57,198 bases of DNA from Chromatiales bacterium (GTDB lineage Bacteria; Pseudomonadota; Gammaproteobacteria; Chromatiales; Chromatiaceae). Both the position numbers and the translations under genes were made by a program. The DNA lies in NCBI GenBank assembly GCA_028278145.1, contig JANQEV010000056.1:1-57198 (forward strand). The letters run 5' to 3'. Shown piece by piece: positions 1-8,633 of the stretch; positions within the stretch are counted from its first letter, which is position 1, and each line of letters starts with the position of its first letter. The notes under the pieces were generated by a model that searched no databases, was not told the origin of the DNA, and worked only from the letters and a program-made list of their open reading frames with translations.

Positions 1-1
1 A

Positions 2-466
2 TTTCCACTGATCTTTATTGGTGGTATGGAAGAGGGACTATTCCCCCATAGCATGTCCAGTGATGATCCGGAGCGCCTGGAAGAGGAGCGGCGACTCTGT
101 TACGTGGGTATGACCCGTGCCATGCAAGAGCTGTATCTATGCCATGCAGAGAGCCGGCGTTTGCATGGCTCTGACAGCTATCCCATGCCGTCACGCTTCT
201 TGCGGGAGATTCCATCGGACCTGGTGGAGGAGATTCGCTCACGACCCGATATATCCCGACCAGTCATAACTCCGGCAGGCAACCTGAATATGGCGCAGGA
301 GATTACCGGTTTTCAGCTGGGACAACGGGTTAGCCATCCCAAATTTGGTGAGGGCGTGGTGTTGAATGCTGAGGGCCAGGGCAGCAGTGCCCGGGTACAG
401 GTCAATTTTGAACTGGCCGGGGCCAAGTGGCTGGTGGTGGCATATGCCAATCTGCAGGCGGTTTAG
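2..466 (+). CDS. uvrD: UvrD-type DNA helicase II, C-terminal fragment (5' end outside window)
   Basis: This is the last ~154 residues of a superfamily 1 helicase; the rest lies left of the window. Helicase motif VI is visible ([13 protein letters not shown], with the arginine that contacts ATP), preceded by a [10 protein letters not shown] segment typical of UvrD/Rep/PcrA. The tail after the helicase core ends in [10 protein letters not shown] and a WLVVAYANL stretch, which fits the small Tudor-like domain at the end of UvrD. UvrD unwinds DNA in mismatch and excision repair and can act on stalled RNA polymerase (family knowledge). UvrD is favoured over Rep because of that tail. The frame is open from base 2. 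Confidence 0.9.
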   Translation, partial: FPLIFIGGMEEGLFPHSMSSDDPERLEEERRLCYVGMTRAMQELYLCHAESRRLHGSDSYPMPSRFLREIPSDLVEEIRSRPDISRPVITPAGNLNMAQEITGFQLGQRVSHPKFGEGVVLNAEGQGSSARVQVNFELAGAKWLVVAYANLQAV

Positions 467-472
467 CCGGGC

Positions 473-1642
473 TTGCCGGTGACAGGGCTCCCGGAGATAC
501 CGCCACTGGCGCTCTATATCCATATTCCATGGTGTCTGCAGAAGTGCCCCTATTGTGATTTCAATTCGCATGCGGTTTCCAGTGATGTGGAAGATGCGTC
601 CTATACTGAAGCCCTGTTACAGGACCTGGAGCATAAATGCTCTCTGGTGGCTGGCCGGGAGTTGGTGAGCATATTTATAGGTGGCGGTACCCCCAGTCTG
701 TTTTCCGGTGCTGCCATTAAGCGCTTGCTAAAAGGAGTCAGGACCAAATTGGCCTGTGCTCCAGATATGGAAGTGACGCTGGAGGCAAATCCCGGTGCAG
801 TGGACCAGGAGCACTTTGCAGCCTATCGGGATGCCGGGGTAAACCGTCTTTCAATCGGGGTGCAGAGTTTTGACCCGGCAGCACTGTCCAAGCTTGGCCG
901 CATCCATGGGCCGGATGAAGCCATGATCGCTGTAGATGTGGCACGTCGGGCCGGGTTTGAGAATATAAATCTGGATCTGATGTATGGACTGCCGGGTCAG
1001 AATCCAGATAGGGCCCAGCAGGATCTTAACCAGGCCATCAATCTGCAACCTGAACATATCTCCTATTATCAGCTCACCATTGAGCCCAATACCTTGTTCC
1101 ACACCAAGCCTCCAATCCTGCCAACAGATGAGCGACTGTGGGAGATCGAGGCTGTTGGACATGAGTTACTGCAGACCTCAGGTTACAGGCAGTATGAGGT
1201 GTCGGCATTCGCCAGACCGGGTTTTGAATGTCGACACAATCGAAACTACTGGGAGTTTGGAGACTATCTGGGAATAGGGGCTGGAGCCCATGGCAAGATC
1301 ACGGATACAACTGGTGGTCAGGTGCGGCGCTACCAGATACCCAGGGCGCCGGAGAGCTACATAGAGTATGCCAGTTCTGGTTCCACTCTCCCACAAGTCC
1401 TAACTCTGAGTCACTCTGATCTGGTGTTGGAGTTCATGCTGAATGCCTTGCGTTTAACCCATGGATTTCCCCTCGGGCTGTTTCAACTTCGCACTGGTCT
1501 ACCCCTGAGACAAATTCAGTTGCAGTTGGATCTGGCCCAGGAGAGAGGTTTCCTGGAGATGGATGAAACAGCAGCGTGGCCCACGGAAATGGGAAGACGT
1601 TTCCTAAACGAGCTGTTGGCCATATTTATGCCTCAGGAATGA
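473..1642 (+). CDS. hemW: HemW-like radical SAM heme chaperone (formerly HemN-like oxidase)
   Basis: A 389-residue radical SAM protein. The Fe-S/SAM motif is C21-x3-C25-x2-C28 (HIPWCLQKCPYCDF), followed by the SAM-contacting GGGTPS segment. Length and the YIHIPWC start match HemW, the heme-trafficking protein long misannotated as oxygen-independent coproporphyrinogen oxidase; true HemN is longer, with an extended N-terminus. The start is uncertain: the frame opens with TTG at 473, six bases after the uvrD stop, and a GTG at 479 is also possible. The tight spacing suggests co-transcription with uvrD. The protein is probably cytoplasmic or membrane-associated. Confidence 0.88.
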   Translation: MPVTGLPEIPPLALYIHIPWCLQKCPYCDFNSHAVSSDVEDASYTEALLQDLEHKCSLVAGRELVSIFIGGGTPSLFSGAAIKRLLKGVRTKLACAPDMEVTLEANPGAVDQEHFAAYRDAGVNRLSIGVQSFDPAALSKLGRIHGPDEAMIAVDVARRAGFENINLDLMYGLPGQNPDRAQQDLNQAINLQPEHISYYQLTIEPNTLFHTKPPILPTDERLWEIEAVGHELLQTSGYRQYEVSAFARPGFECRHNRNYWEFGDYLGIGAGAHGKITDTTGGQVRRYQIPRAPESYIEYASSGSTLPQVLTLSHSDLVLEFMLNALRLTHGFPLGLFQLRTGLPLRQIQLQLDLAQERGFLEMDETAAWPTEMGRRFLNELLAIFMPQE

Positions 1643-2006
1643 CCTCAGCGGTTCTCAGGCATATCCACTGTCAGAACAACATACCTATGTAATAAACCCG
1701 AGATATGGTGGTGTACTTTACTGATGAAAAGTTGGGTATAGAGTGAGATCTAGTTCAAAAATATATACATCAGCACCTAAATATTTTTCCTGCTATGCCG
1801 ATAGATAACTAGTTATCTAGTGGGAAGTTGAGCATCGTCTGGCTTATGCCCTCCAGGATATGGATATCAGGAATGTGCTTCTGGCTTTCTCCATCAACAA
1901 GCAGCTGTAACGCTTGGTACCAGCGGCAGCTGATCGTGTCACAAAAAGTCTGGATTTCCTTAGTGATTCACCATCAGCAATCTATGCATAAAAGGCAGTT
2001 TAGTAT
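1643..2006. other. Intergenic stretch, AT-rich, with a possible gene remnant
   Basis: There are 364 bases between hemW and the FIST gene. I see no RNA gene and no convincing terminator after hemW. The left half is AT-rich and could hold the promoter of the FIST/GGDEF pair, but no clear -35/-10 pair stands out. The right half contains the coding-like remnant listed separately. Confidence 0.5.
1821..1991 (+). pseudogene. Possible decayed gene fragment with an internal stop
   Basis: In one frame this stretch reads as ordinary-looking protein (for example LAYALQDMDIRNVLLAF, then RLVPAAADRVTKSLDF), broken by a TAA at 1908-1910 and ended by a TAA at 1989-1991. Residue use is much more protein-like than in the overlapping 60-codon frame starting at 1828. 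No family is recognised; a faint likeness to the end of FliG is too weak to name. It may be a remnant or chance. Confidence 0.25.
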
Positions 2007-3134
2007 ATGAAGATCGAACAAAATTGCTGGACTCAGGAACAGGGTTGGAAAAACCAGATAAAGCCTGACTATGAGGTACAGCTGGTGCTTGGGTTTGGTT
2101 CCAGGCAGATCCTGGAAGCGGCTGAGCGATATCAGGAATTGCAAGAGTTTTTTCCTTCAGCACAGATTGCCTGTTGTTCCACTGCCGGAGAGATACAGGG
2201 TGAGCGGGTCCTGGAAGACAGCCTGTGTATAACGGCAATCACCTTTAATCAGGTTCAGGTTTCTTCTGCCGCAATCAGAGTGGATGTAGCCAGTGACAGT
2301 TTTGCCGCCGGTCAGACATTGGGTGAGCAGCTGGGTAGTGATGATCTGACCTATGTCCTGGTCCTGTCTGATGGTCTACACGTTAACGGTAGTGATTTGG
2401 CCAAGGGTCTGGCAGATAAACTGCCTGAGAGCACAATAGCAACCGGAGGCCTTTCCGGTGATGCTGATGCCTTTAGTAAGACGGTGGTTGGTCTCAATGG
2501 TCCAGCCCAAAGTAATCAGGTGGTCGCCATCGGTCTCCATGGTAAGGGACTGATGGTTGCCCATGGTTCACTGGGTGGTTGGGATCCATTTGGCCCTGAT
2601 CGTCTGGTTACCAAGGCGGCTGGTAACGTGCTATTTGAACTGGATGGACAATCAGCCCTTTCACTTTATCAGGAGTACCTGGGTGATTATGCTGATGAGT
2701 TACCAGCCAGCGGTCTGTTGTTTCCACTATTGGTACACACAGAAGGTGAAACTGGCGGAGTGGTAAGAACCATTCTGGGAGTCGATGAGGAAAACAATAG
2801 CCTCACCTTTGCCGGTGATGTACCGGAGGGTAGTTATGCCCGTTTAATGAAAGCAAATTTTGATCGCCTAGTAGATGGTGCCACCGGTGCGGCAATAAAG
2901 GCTACCGAGATGTTTACTCAATCACAGTTGGCCATATTGATCAGCTGTGTGGGACGCAAACTTGTGCTGCAGCAGCGTATAGAAGAGGAGGTTGAGGCGG
3001 TTCGGGAGGTGCTTGGCGAGTCCACCGCCCTGACAGGCTTCTACTCATACGGCGAGCTGTCGCCGCTCACCCCAAACGGAAATTGTGAACTGCATAATCA
3101 GACTATGACTATCACCACACTGTTTGAGAACTGA
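2007..3134 (+). CDS. FIST domain sensory protein
   Basis: A 375-residue cytoplasmic protein with no signal peptide. It has the FIST N-terminal domain (about residues 20-220; landmarks CCSTAGEIQG, LSDGLHVNG, GGLSGDADAF) followed by the FIST C-terminal domain (LFELDGQSALSLYQEYLG through FYSYGELSP). FIST domains are thought to bind small ligands, probably amino acids, as input modules of signalling systems (family knowledge). The stop is two bases before the start of the PAS-GGDEF-EAL gene, so the two are almost certainly co-transcribed and work together. The ATG at 2007 has no strong ribosome binding site. Confidence 0.85.
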   Translation: MKIEQNCWTQEQGWKNQIKPDYEVQLVLGFGSRQILEAAERYQELQEFFPSAQIACCSTAGEIQGERVLEDSLCITAITFNQVQVSSAAIRVDVASDSFAAGQTLGEQLGSDDLTYVLVLSDGLHVNGSDLAKGLADKLPESTIATGGLSGDADAFSKTVVGLNGPAQSNQVVAIGLHGKGLMVAHGSLGGWDPFGPDRLVTKAAGNVLFELDGQSALSLYQEYLGDYADELPASGLLFPLLVHTEGETGGVVRTILGVDEENNSLTFAGDVPEGSYARLMKANFDRLVDGATGAAIKATEMFTQSQLAILISCVGRKLVLQQRIEEEVEAVREVLGESTALTGFYSYGELSPLTPNGNCELHNQTMTITTLFEN

Positions 3135-3136
3135 TT

Positions 3137-5083
3137 ATGCATAAGCTGCTCGCCAGGCAACTGGCGCATCTTGACCTGGAGATTGTAGATCTGTTACCAC
3201 AGTTGCAGGAACTGCTCAAGACAGTGGATGCGGCCTATCATCAATCCGATCATGATCGCCATCTTATGGAGCATTCCCTTGAATGCACTTCACGAGAATT
3301 GGTTACTCAGAACCAAAGGTTGCAATTTGAGTTAGAGGGTAGAAAGGCGTCTGAGATTGCCCTGCGCCAGAGTGAAGAACGTTACCAGCTTGCGGTAGAG
3401 GGCTCGAATGTAGGTATCTGGGACTGGGATATTATTACCGGTGAGGTCTACTTCTCACCGGCAGTGCTGAAGATACTGGGCCGAGTCGATTACGCTGGTT
3501 TCAATACTACCGAGAGCTGGTTGAAGTATGTAGTGCAGGAAGATCAGCAGGGCCTGCGCCAGGCCATCAGAACCCATCTCCTGGGCAAGACTTCACACCT
3601 GGAATTTGAGTACCAGATCCGCCGTCACAACGGGGAGCTGCGTTGGGTGGTCACCAGGGGGTTGGCGTTACGCGATCAATCTGATCATGCCTATCGCCTG
3701 GCTGGTTCCCTCGAAGATATAACCGATCGCAAGCGGGCCGAGGATCAGATTCGCTTTGATGCAATCCATGATACTTTAACCGGCCTCCCCAACCGGGCTC
3801 TATTACTGGATAGGATTCAACATCAGTTGGAGAATATCCAGCGCCATCCCCATAAACGCTTTGCAGTTCTGTTTTTGGATATAGACCGTTTCAAACTGAT
3901 CAATGACAGCTTTGGACATATGGCTGGCGACCAGTTACTGATAGAGATTTCCAAGCGTCTCAAGGCATGTATTAAGGGATCGGATACCCTGGCCAGATTA
4001 GGTGGAGATGAGTTTGTAATCCTGTTAGAGGAGATAGCTGGAGAATCAGGTGCTACCCAGGTAGCGGAAAGGCTATTGCAGGACCTGAAACAGCCATTTG
4101 TTTTAGAGGGCCATGAAATCTATGCCTCCTCAAGCATCGGCATAGTCCTCAACCATGATCACCACCATAAGGCCGATGATCTACTCAGGGATGCCGATAC
4201 AGCTATGTACCGTGCCAAGACCGAAGGCAAGGATTGTTACAAGGTGTTTGACTCCAGGATGCATGAACATGCGGCCTCACGACTGCATCTTGAAGCCGGA
4301 TTGCGCAAGGCCTTTGAGGCCGGTGAGTTTGAGATCTATTACCAGCCATATTTTGGTCTGGGAAGAGAGCGCTTGGCAGGATTCGAGGCGTTGATCCGCT
4401 GGTTGCATCCGGAAAAAGGGCTACAGTTACCAGGAGAATTTCTGGGGGTGGCAGAAGAGATCGGCCTCATAGCCGAACTGGACCGCTGGGCGTTGAAACA
4501 GGTATGCCAACAACTGGTGGAATGGAATAGCAACTTCCCACAGGATGAGCCGTTGCGGGTCAATATCAATATTTCACCACGTCTGTTTGATCAGCATGAC
4601 CTGCCGGTATATCTGGGAGAACTGTTGCAGGAGACAGGGCTTGAACCGTCACTGTTGCAGTTGGAGATTACCGAGAGTTGCCTGATTCTGGAAAGTAATA
4701 ATCGCGCCATAACCCAGCTGTTCCAGTTGAAGTCACTCGGGGTCCAGCTCTATCTGGATGATTTTGGTACCGGCTATGCGTCACTTAGTTACCTGCACCG
4801 GCTACCTTTTGATGGTTTGAAAATTGACCGTTCATTTATTTCCAATATCAGCAACAGCAGTCGGGATGAATCATTCGTACAGGTGATTTTTGACTTGGCA
4901 GAAAGCCTGGATCTGCGCCCTATTGCTGAAGGCATTGAAACATTGGAGCAGCTGGAAAATGTGCGCAATCTTGCCAACTGTTACGGTCAGGGCTTTTTGC
5001 TGGCCAGGCCTATGAGTAGAGCGGCAGCTAGTAGCTTTATTGCTGATTACAAGCCAGGCGTACTAACCAAAAAAGCCTCATGA
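3137..5083 (+). CDS. PAS-GGDEF-EAL cyclic di-GMP signalling protein
   Basis: A 648-residue soluble protein. Domains in order: an N-terminal helical segment (1-75) of the kind seen in FIST-partnered sensors, a PAS/PAC domain (80-200), a GGDEF domain (about 205-375, intact GGDEF at 289-293) and an EAL domain (about 390-640, EAL at 417-419, metal-binding DDFGTGYASL at 541-550). Both catalytic motifs look intact, so it may make and degrade c-di-GMP. The product-inhibition I-site, normally RxxD five residues before GGDEF, reads KGSD (280-283), so feedback inhibition may be weak. It follows the FIST gene with a two-base gap, suggesting that FIST supplies the signal. Confidence 0.92.
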   Translation: MHKLLARQLAHLDLEIVDLLPQLQELLKTVDAAYHQSDHDRHLMEHSLECTSRELVTQNQRLQFELEGRKASEIALRQSEERYQLAVEGSNVGIWDWDIITGEVYFSPAVLKILGRVDYAGFNTTESWLKYVVQEDQQGLRQAIRTHLLGKTSHLEFEYQIRRHNGELRWVVTRGLALRDQSDHAYRLAGSLEDITDRKRAEDQIRFDAIHDTLTGLPNRALLLDRIQHQLENIQRHPHKRFAVLFLDIDRFKLINDSFGHMAGDQLLIEISKRLKACIKGSDTLARLGGDEFVILLEEIAGESGATQVAERLLQDLKQPFVLEGHEIYASSSIGIVLNHDHHHKADDLLRDADTAMYRAKTEGKDCYKVFDSRMHEHAASRLHLEAGLRKAFEAGEFEIYYQPYFGLGRERLAGFEALIRWLHPEKGLQLPGEFLGVAEEIGLIAELDRWALKQVCQQLVEWNSNFPQDEPLRVNINISPRLFDQHDLPVYLGELLQETGLEPSLLQLEITESCLILESNNRAITQLFQLKSLGVQLYLDDFGTGYASLSYLHRLPFDGLKIDRSFISNISNSSRDESFVQVIFDLAESLDLRPIAEGIETLEQLENVRNLANCYGQGFLLARPMSRAAASSFIADYKPGVLTKKAS

Positions 5084-5152
5084 TCTGAGGCTCCCGATCT
5101 AACTGGAGTATATATTCATAGATAAAGCAGAATAGAATATGATCCAGTTCAG

Positions 5153-6034
5153 ATGCACTCCTATATCCAAGATAAGCTAACCGCCCATCTTAGGCATGAA
5201 GGCCTGCCGCTTGTGCTGCTCGATCGGTTGCAGGGGTTCTATATGCCGCTGGTTGATCATATTGCTATGCTGCGTCAGCCTGACACCCCAATGCTGCTTG
5301 GCATTAGTGGTGCACAGGGTTCAGGCAAATCCACCCTGGCTGGCATTGTCTGTCTGTTAATGAAGGAGAGGCATGGACTGAGTTGTGCCAGCCTGAGTCT
5401 GGATGATCTCTACCTTACCCGGGCTGAGCGCCAGGCCCTGGCAGATGAAGTCCATCCGCTGTTGATTACCCGTGGGGTGCCTGGTACCCATGATATAGCC
5501 CTGGGCAATAGTATTTTCGATCAGGTTCTGGCACGCCAGCCAGTAAGGCTGCCACGCTTTGACAAAACAGCAGATGATAGGGTAGCTAAAGAACAGTGGT
5601 CAGAATTCGCTCCATTGGATGTTTTGATACTGGAAGGGTGGTGTGTGGGATGCCTTCCTCAGAGTGATATCTCAGAACCAGTAAACACTCTGGAGTCCGA
5701 AGAAGACCGTGATGGTCACTGGCGTTCCTTTGTGAATGAGCGTCTGCTTGGTGAGTACTCCAGTTTTTTCTCCCGCCTGGATCTGTTACTGATGCTGGCA
5801 GTTCCCACCATGGAGAAAGTGTACGAGTGGCGGGAATTGCAGGAGCAGAAGCTGGAGCAACAGCGGAGGGTAAGAGGTTTGACGCCTATGGAGGTGCAGC
5901 GATTTATTATGCATTTTGAGCGTCTTAGCAAATGGATGTTACAGGAGATGCCGTCACGTGCGGATATCCTGGTGCCAATTGGTGATGATCATGTACCGTT
6001 GGAGTTTATCCTCCATAATAGTGTTAGCCCATGA
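5153..6034 (+). CDS. P-loop kinase, probable D-glycerate 3-kinase (GLYK type)
   Basis: A 293-residue protein of the uridine kinase/phosphoribulokinase-like P-loop family. The Walker A motif is GAQGSGKST, followed by SLDDLYLT, a DxxH-type loop (ITRGVPGTHD) and a Walker B-like LILEGWCVG. This order matches plant and cyanobacterial D-glycerate 3-kinase, which phosphorylates glycerate from photorespiratory glycolate recycling to 3-phosphoglycerate. That role would suit an autotroph that also has a Calvin cycle, but no Calvin genes are visible here. Substrate assignment is by family resemblance only. It stands alone, with no operon partner nearby. Confidence 0.72.
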   Translation: MHSYIQDKLTAHLRHEGLPLVLLDRLQGFYMPLVDHIAMLRQPDTPMLLGISGAQGSGKSTLAGIVCLLMKERHGLSCASLSLDDLYLTRAERQALADEVHPLLITRGVPGTHDIALGNSIFDQVLARQPVRLPRFDKTADDRVAKEQWSEFAPLDVLILEGWCVGCLPQSDISEPVNTLESEEDRDGHWRSFVNERLLGEYSSFFSRLDLLLMLAVPTMEKVYEWRELQEQKLEQQRRVRGLTPMEVQRFIMHFERLSKWMLQEMPSRADILVPIGDDHVPLEFILHNSVSP

Positions 6035-6144
6035 AGTAAGTTAACAATACAGAATCGGCATGCTAATCTGACTTCATATAGCTGAGCGGAGAAGTATTAT
6101 CGCTGTATTATTTCAGACGGAACACTACTTCGGAGGGAGTTGAT

Positions 6145-6297
6145 ATGCCAACCAAGCTGGAGCAGGAAGAGTATCTCTATCGACGTGCGATCGATATTAT
6201 CGAATCAGTTGATACGGATGAAGAAAAAGAGGAACTGCTTTTCCAGGAAGTGTGGATCCCATTGGCGATCTTGTACAAAGACAAAATTACCCAATGA
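6145..6297 (+). CDS. Small conserved-looking hypothetical protein, 50 residues
   Basis: A short frame starting MPTKLEQEEY and ending at TGA 6295-6297. A strong Shine-Dalgarno, GGAGGG at 6132-6137, sits seven bases before the ATG, the main reason to accept it. The product is acidic and helical in character, with no signal peptide or membrane segment and only a few aromatic residues. No family is recognised. It lies alone between the kinase and the glycosyltransferase gene, both on the same strand. Confidence 0.6.
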   Translation: MPTKLEQEEYLYRRAIDIIESVDTDEEKEELLFQEVWIPLAILYKDKITQ

Positions 6298-6480
6298 GTG
6301 ACACGTAACCAAAGTTTGGCTGCAGTCTATTTCCGTTAACCTTTTGGATGCATCTGCTATTCACCACTGGCGTTGCATGGGTGTGCGGTTGGTGCTTACA
6401 CCGGAGTTGGCCGTATCTCTCTCAGTACTTTTGCCATATTCCAGGAATTATTTACTCAGAGAGAAGTTTACGTCAGGTCA

Positions 6481-8286
6481 ATGAGTATGGAAGAGATAGA
6501 TATTGTCATCACCTGTATGGGTAGACTGGCACACTTGAAGCAGTCCTTGCCGCTTGCGCTGGCTCAAGAGAGAGTCAACTGTATAGTGGTGGACTACTCA
6601 TGTCCTGATCGTAGTGGAGAGTGGGTAAAAGAATATGCACCACAAGCCCAAGTCGTCAGAATTGATGGACAAAAATACTTCAATCTAAGTACGGCACGTA
6701 ATGCAGGGGCCAATGCCGGCAAGGCCCCGTGGATCTTCTTCCTGGATGCGGATACGCTGATTGACCCTGGCTTTATCGGATTTGTTAGACCATCCCTTAT
6801 TACTGAAAATTTCATTTCTTTATCCCCCTATTATCGGAATGCCCAATTTGCCCTTGGTGACTGTATAGTTTCTAGAGGTGATTTTGAGGAAATAGGTGGT
6901 TACGACGATACGTATCAGGGCTGGGGTGGAGAAGATACTGATTTAACAGTGCGTCTTGAATTTAAAGGCCTGCAACATATCCGTATATCCAGCCCTCTAC
7001 TACGAGAGATTAAACATAACGAATGTTTGAGGACAACGCACTATGCGACCAAAAACCGGACTAAAAATGCGTTGATCAATGCGCTATACAGCAATATAAA
7101 ATGGGGTCTACAACGTCTGCTTTCCTCCTCAACAGATAAGCATCAACGCCTGCATGTCCACTATGCAAAACCCTATGGTAAACAGGCACTAGATGCTCAG
7201 CGTATCCATAGTTCATTTCAAGAAAAACAACAGCTACAGCGCTTCTACCAGAAGTCCAGGCAGTCAGTGGAGAAAGCACTTATATCTGGTAAGGAGGATG
7301 TTTTCATCCCGTTGTCCCATGCACGCTATGAGAACCTTAAGATACGACAGAACCTGCACTTTCACCTGGATACCCGGTCGGAGCACCAGCAGCCTGGAAC
7401 TGCTTCCTCCCTCCCAGATTTTGCAACAGCATTGGAGACCATACGAAAGCGCTGGCCTAAACTTGGTGGCAGCTCTTCTGAGGAGCCACTGTTTCTCTTG
7501 GCGGCAGGTTTTCGTTCGGGATCAACTCTGTTACAGCGGATGCTCATGCAAGAGCGCTGTATGTGGGGAGAGCCTTATGGGTACTCTGGTCTGATAGAAA
7601 ATTTGAGCTTGACGTTTCGGTGCCTTACAGAAGATTGGCCAAAAGATAGTTTTCTGGAGAACCATCCGCGTTTTGATAATGCACCGGATAGGACCTGGAT
7701 AGCGAACCACTATCCAGATCCACAGCATTTGGTAGATGCAACACTGCAATATTTGCAGACCCTGTTTGCCACTCCAGCACGCGGAAAAGGTTATAAGCAA
7801 TGGGGGATCAAAGAGGTCGTACTATCTGCTGATTTGGCGCTGTTCCTCAAGTGGCTATACCCCCACAGCCGTCTGATTTTCCTGATCCGTAATCCTTATT
7901 ACGCTTTCCGTTCTTACCGGCGATTAAATGCTCACTGGTATACGCGCTGGCCAGATAATCCACTGGCCTCTCCAGAGCAGTTTGGTGCCCACTGGCTAAA
8001 CCTGGCTCAGGGTTTTCTTACCAAGGCAGAGGAGCTGGGGGCGATGGTCCTGCGCTACGAGGAGATACAGTCGCCTGATTATGATTGGGCTGCTGTGGAA
8101 CAGTATATTGGACACGCGGTAAACAGAGAGGCTCTCAAATACAGGATTTCGGGAAATGCTTCCAAGGCCCTGGTTTCTGACCCAGATAGCATGACTCAAG
8201 AGATGTACCGGCTGTCGAATGTGGTAAATACATTTGCGTCATCCATTGGATACTGGCTCCCAACTCCTGATGAATTGATGGAGTGA
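6481..8286 (+). CDS. Glycosyltransferase family 2 - sulfotransferase fusion protein
   Basis: About 601 residues from the ATG at 6481; the frame is open upstream to a TTG at 6373, but that extension has no domain. The first ~230 residues are a GT-A glycosyltransferase (DIVITCMGRL, a DxD-like FFLDADTLIDP, and a GWGGEDTDL motif as in the galactosyltransferase-like C-terminal half). The last ~270 residues resemble a sulfotransferase: AAGFRSGSTLLQRML is the phosphate-binding loop for the 5'-phosphate of PAPS and LIFLIRNPYYAFRSYR is the 3'-phosphate motif. It may add a sugar and sulfate to a surface polysaccharide or lipid. Base composition looks more AT-rich than in neighbouring genes, hinting at transfer. 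Confidence 0.8.
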   Translation: MSMEEIDIVITCMGRLAHLKQSLPLALAQERVNCIVVDYSCPDRSGEWVKEYAPQAQVVRIDGQKYFNLSTARNAGANAGKAPWIFFLDADTLIDPGFIGFVRPSLITENFISLSPYYRNAQFALGDCIVSRGDFEEIGGYDDTYQGWGGEDTDLTVRLEFKGLQHIRISSPLLREIKHNECLRTTHYATKNRTKNALINALYSNIKWGLQRLLSSSTDKHQRLHVHYAKPYGKQALDAQRIHSSFQEKQQLQRFYQKSRQSVEKALISGKEDVFIPLSHARYENLKIRQNLHFHLDTRSEHQQPGTASSLPDFATALETIRKRWPKLGGSSSEEPLFLLAAGFRSGSTLLQRMLMQERCMWGEPYGYSGLIENLSLTFRCLTEDWPKDSFLENHPRFDNAPDRTWIANHYPDPQHLVDATLQYLQTLFATPARGKGYKQWGIKEVVLSADLALFLKWLYPHSRLIFLIRNPYYAFRSYRRLNAHWYTRWPDNPLASPEQFGAHWLNLAQGFLTKAEELGAMVLRYEEIQSPDYDWAAVEQYIGHAVNREALKYRISGNASKALVSDPDSMTQEMYRLSNVVNTFASSIGYWLPTPDELME

Positions 8287-8337
8287 ATAAATATGGATCA
8301 ATGTGTTTTTTCCATTGTGTGTATTTAGTTTGTAAAG

Positions 8338-8613
8338 ATGCCTTATTCGGGAAATAAGCGAGCTGAGATGATTAGCTGTCAGCAATACGATTATGTGGAA
8401 ATTGCATGTATGTACAATTTTTCCATCAAACTGGTATTAAAAACCGGCATAGAAATAGATGGGGTTGCATGTGATACCCAGCGTAATGAAAAGCGGGATG
8501 AGTGTATAAAGCTAAAGATTGGAGATACAGAGCAATTGGTTGTATTGGACCAAATCTCAAGAATGGAAGCGAAAAACAGTAATCCCCATTTTCAGGTTGT
8601 TGAATTCCAGTAA
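8338..8613 (+). CDS. rof: Rof/YaeO-like Rho-binding antiterminator
   Basis: A 91-residue protein with the Rof pattern: a short N-terminus, then ISCQQYDYVEIACMYNF (compare the INCDDYDNLELAC of E. coli Rof from memory), a small beta-barrel-like core and LVVLDQISRMEA near the end. Rof binds Rho and inhibits Rho-dependent termination. The start could be the ATG at 8338 or at 8368; neither has a strong ribosome binding site. It stands alone after the sulfotransferase fusion. Confidence 0.75.
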   Translation: MPYSGNKRAEMISCQQYDYVEIACMYNFSIKLVLKTGIEIDGVACDTQRNEKRDECIKLKIGDTEQLVVLDQISRMEAKNSNPHFQVVEFQ

Positions 8614-8633
8614 ATTACCAACCAGAACTAAGG

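Noticed and set aside
5074-5092. Hairpin AGCCTCA/TGAGGCT across the stop codon of the PAS-GGDEF-EAL gene
   Set aside because: The T-run lies only on the minus strand, where no gene needs ending; it is not a terminator for the plus-strand operon.
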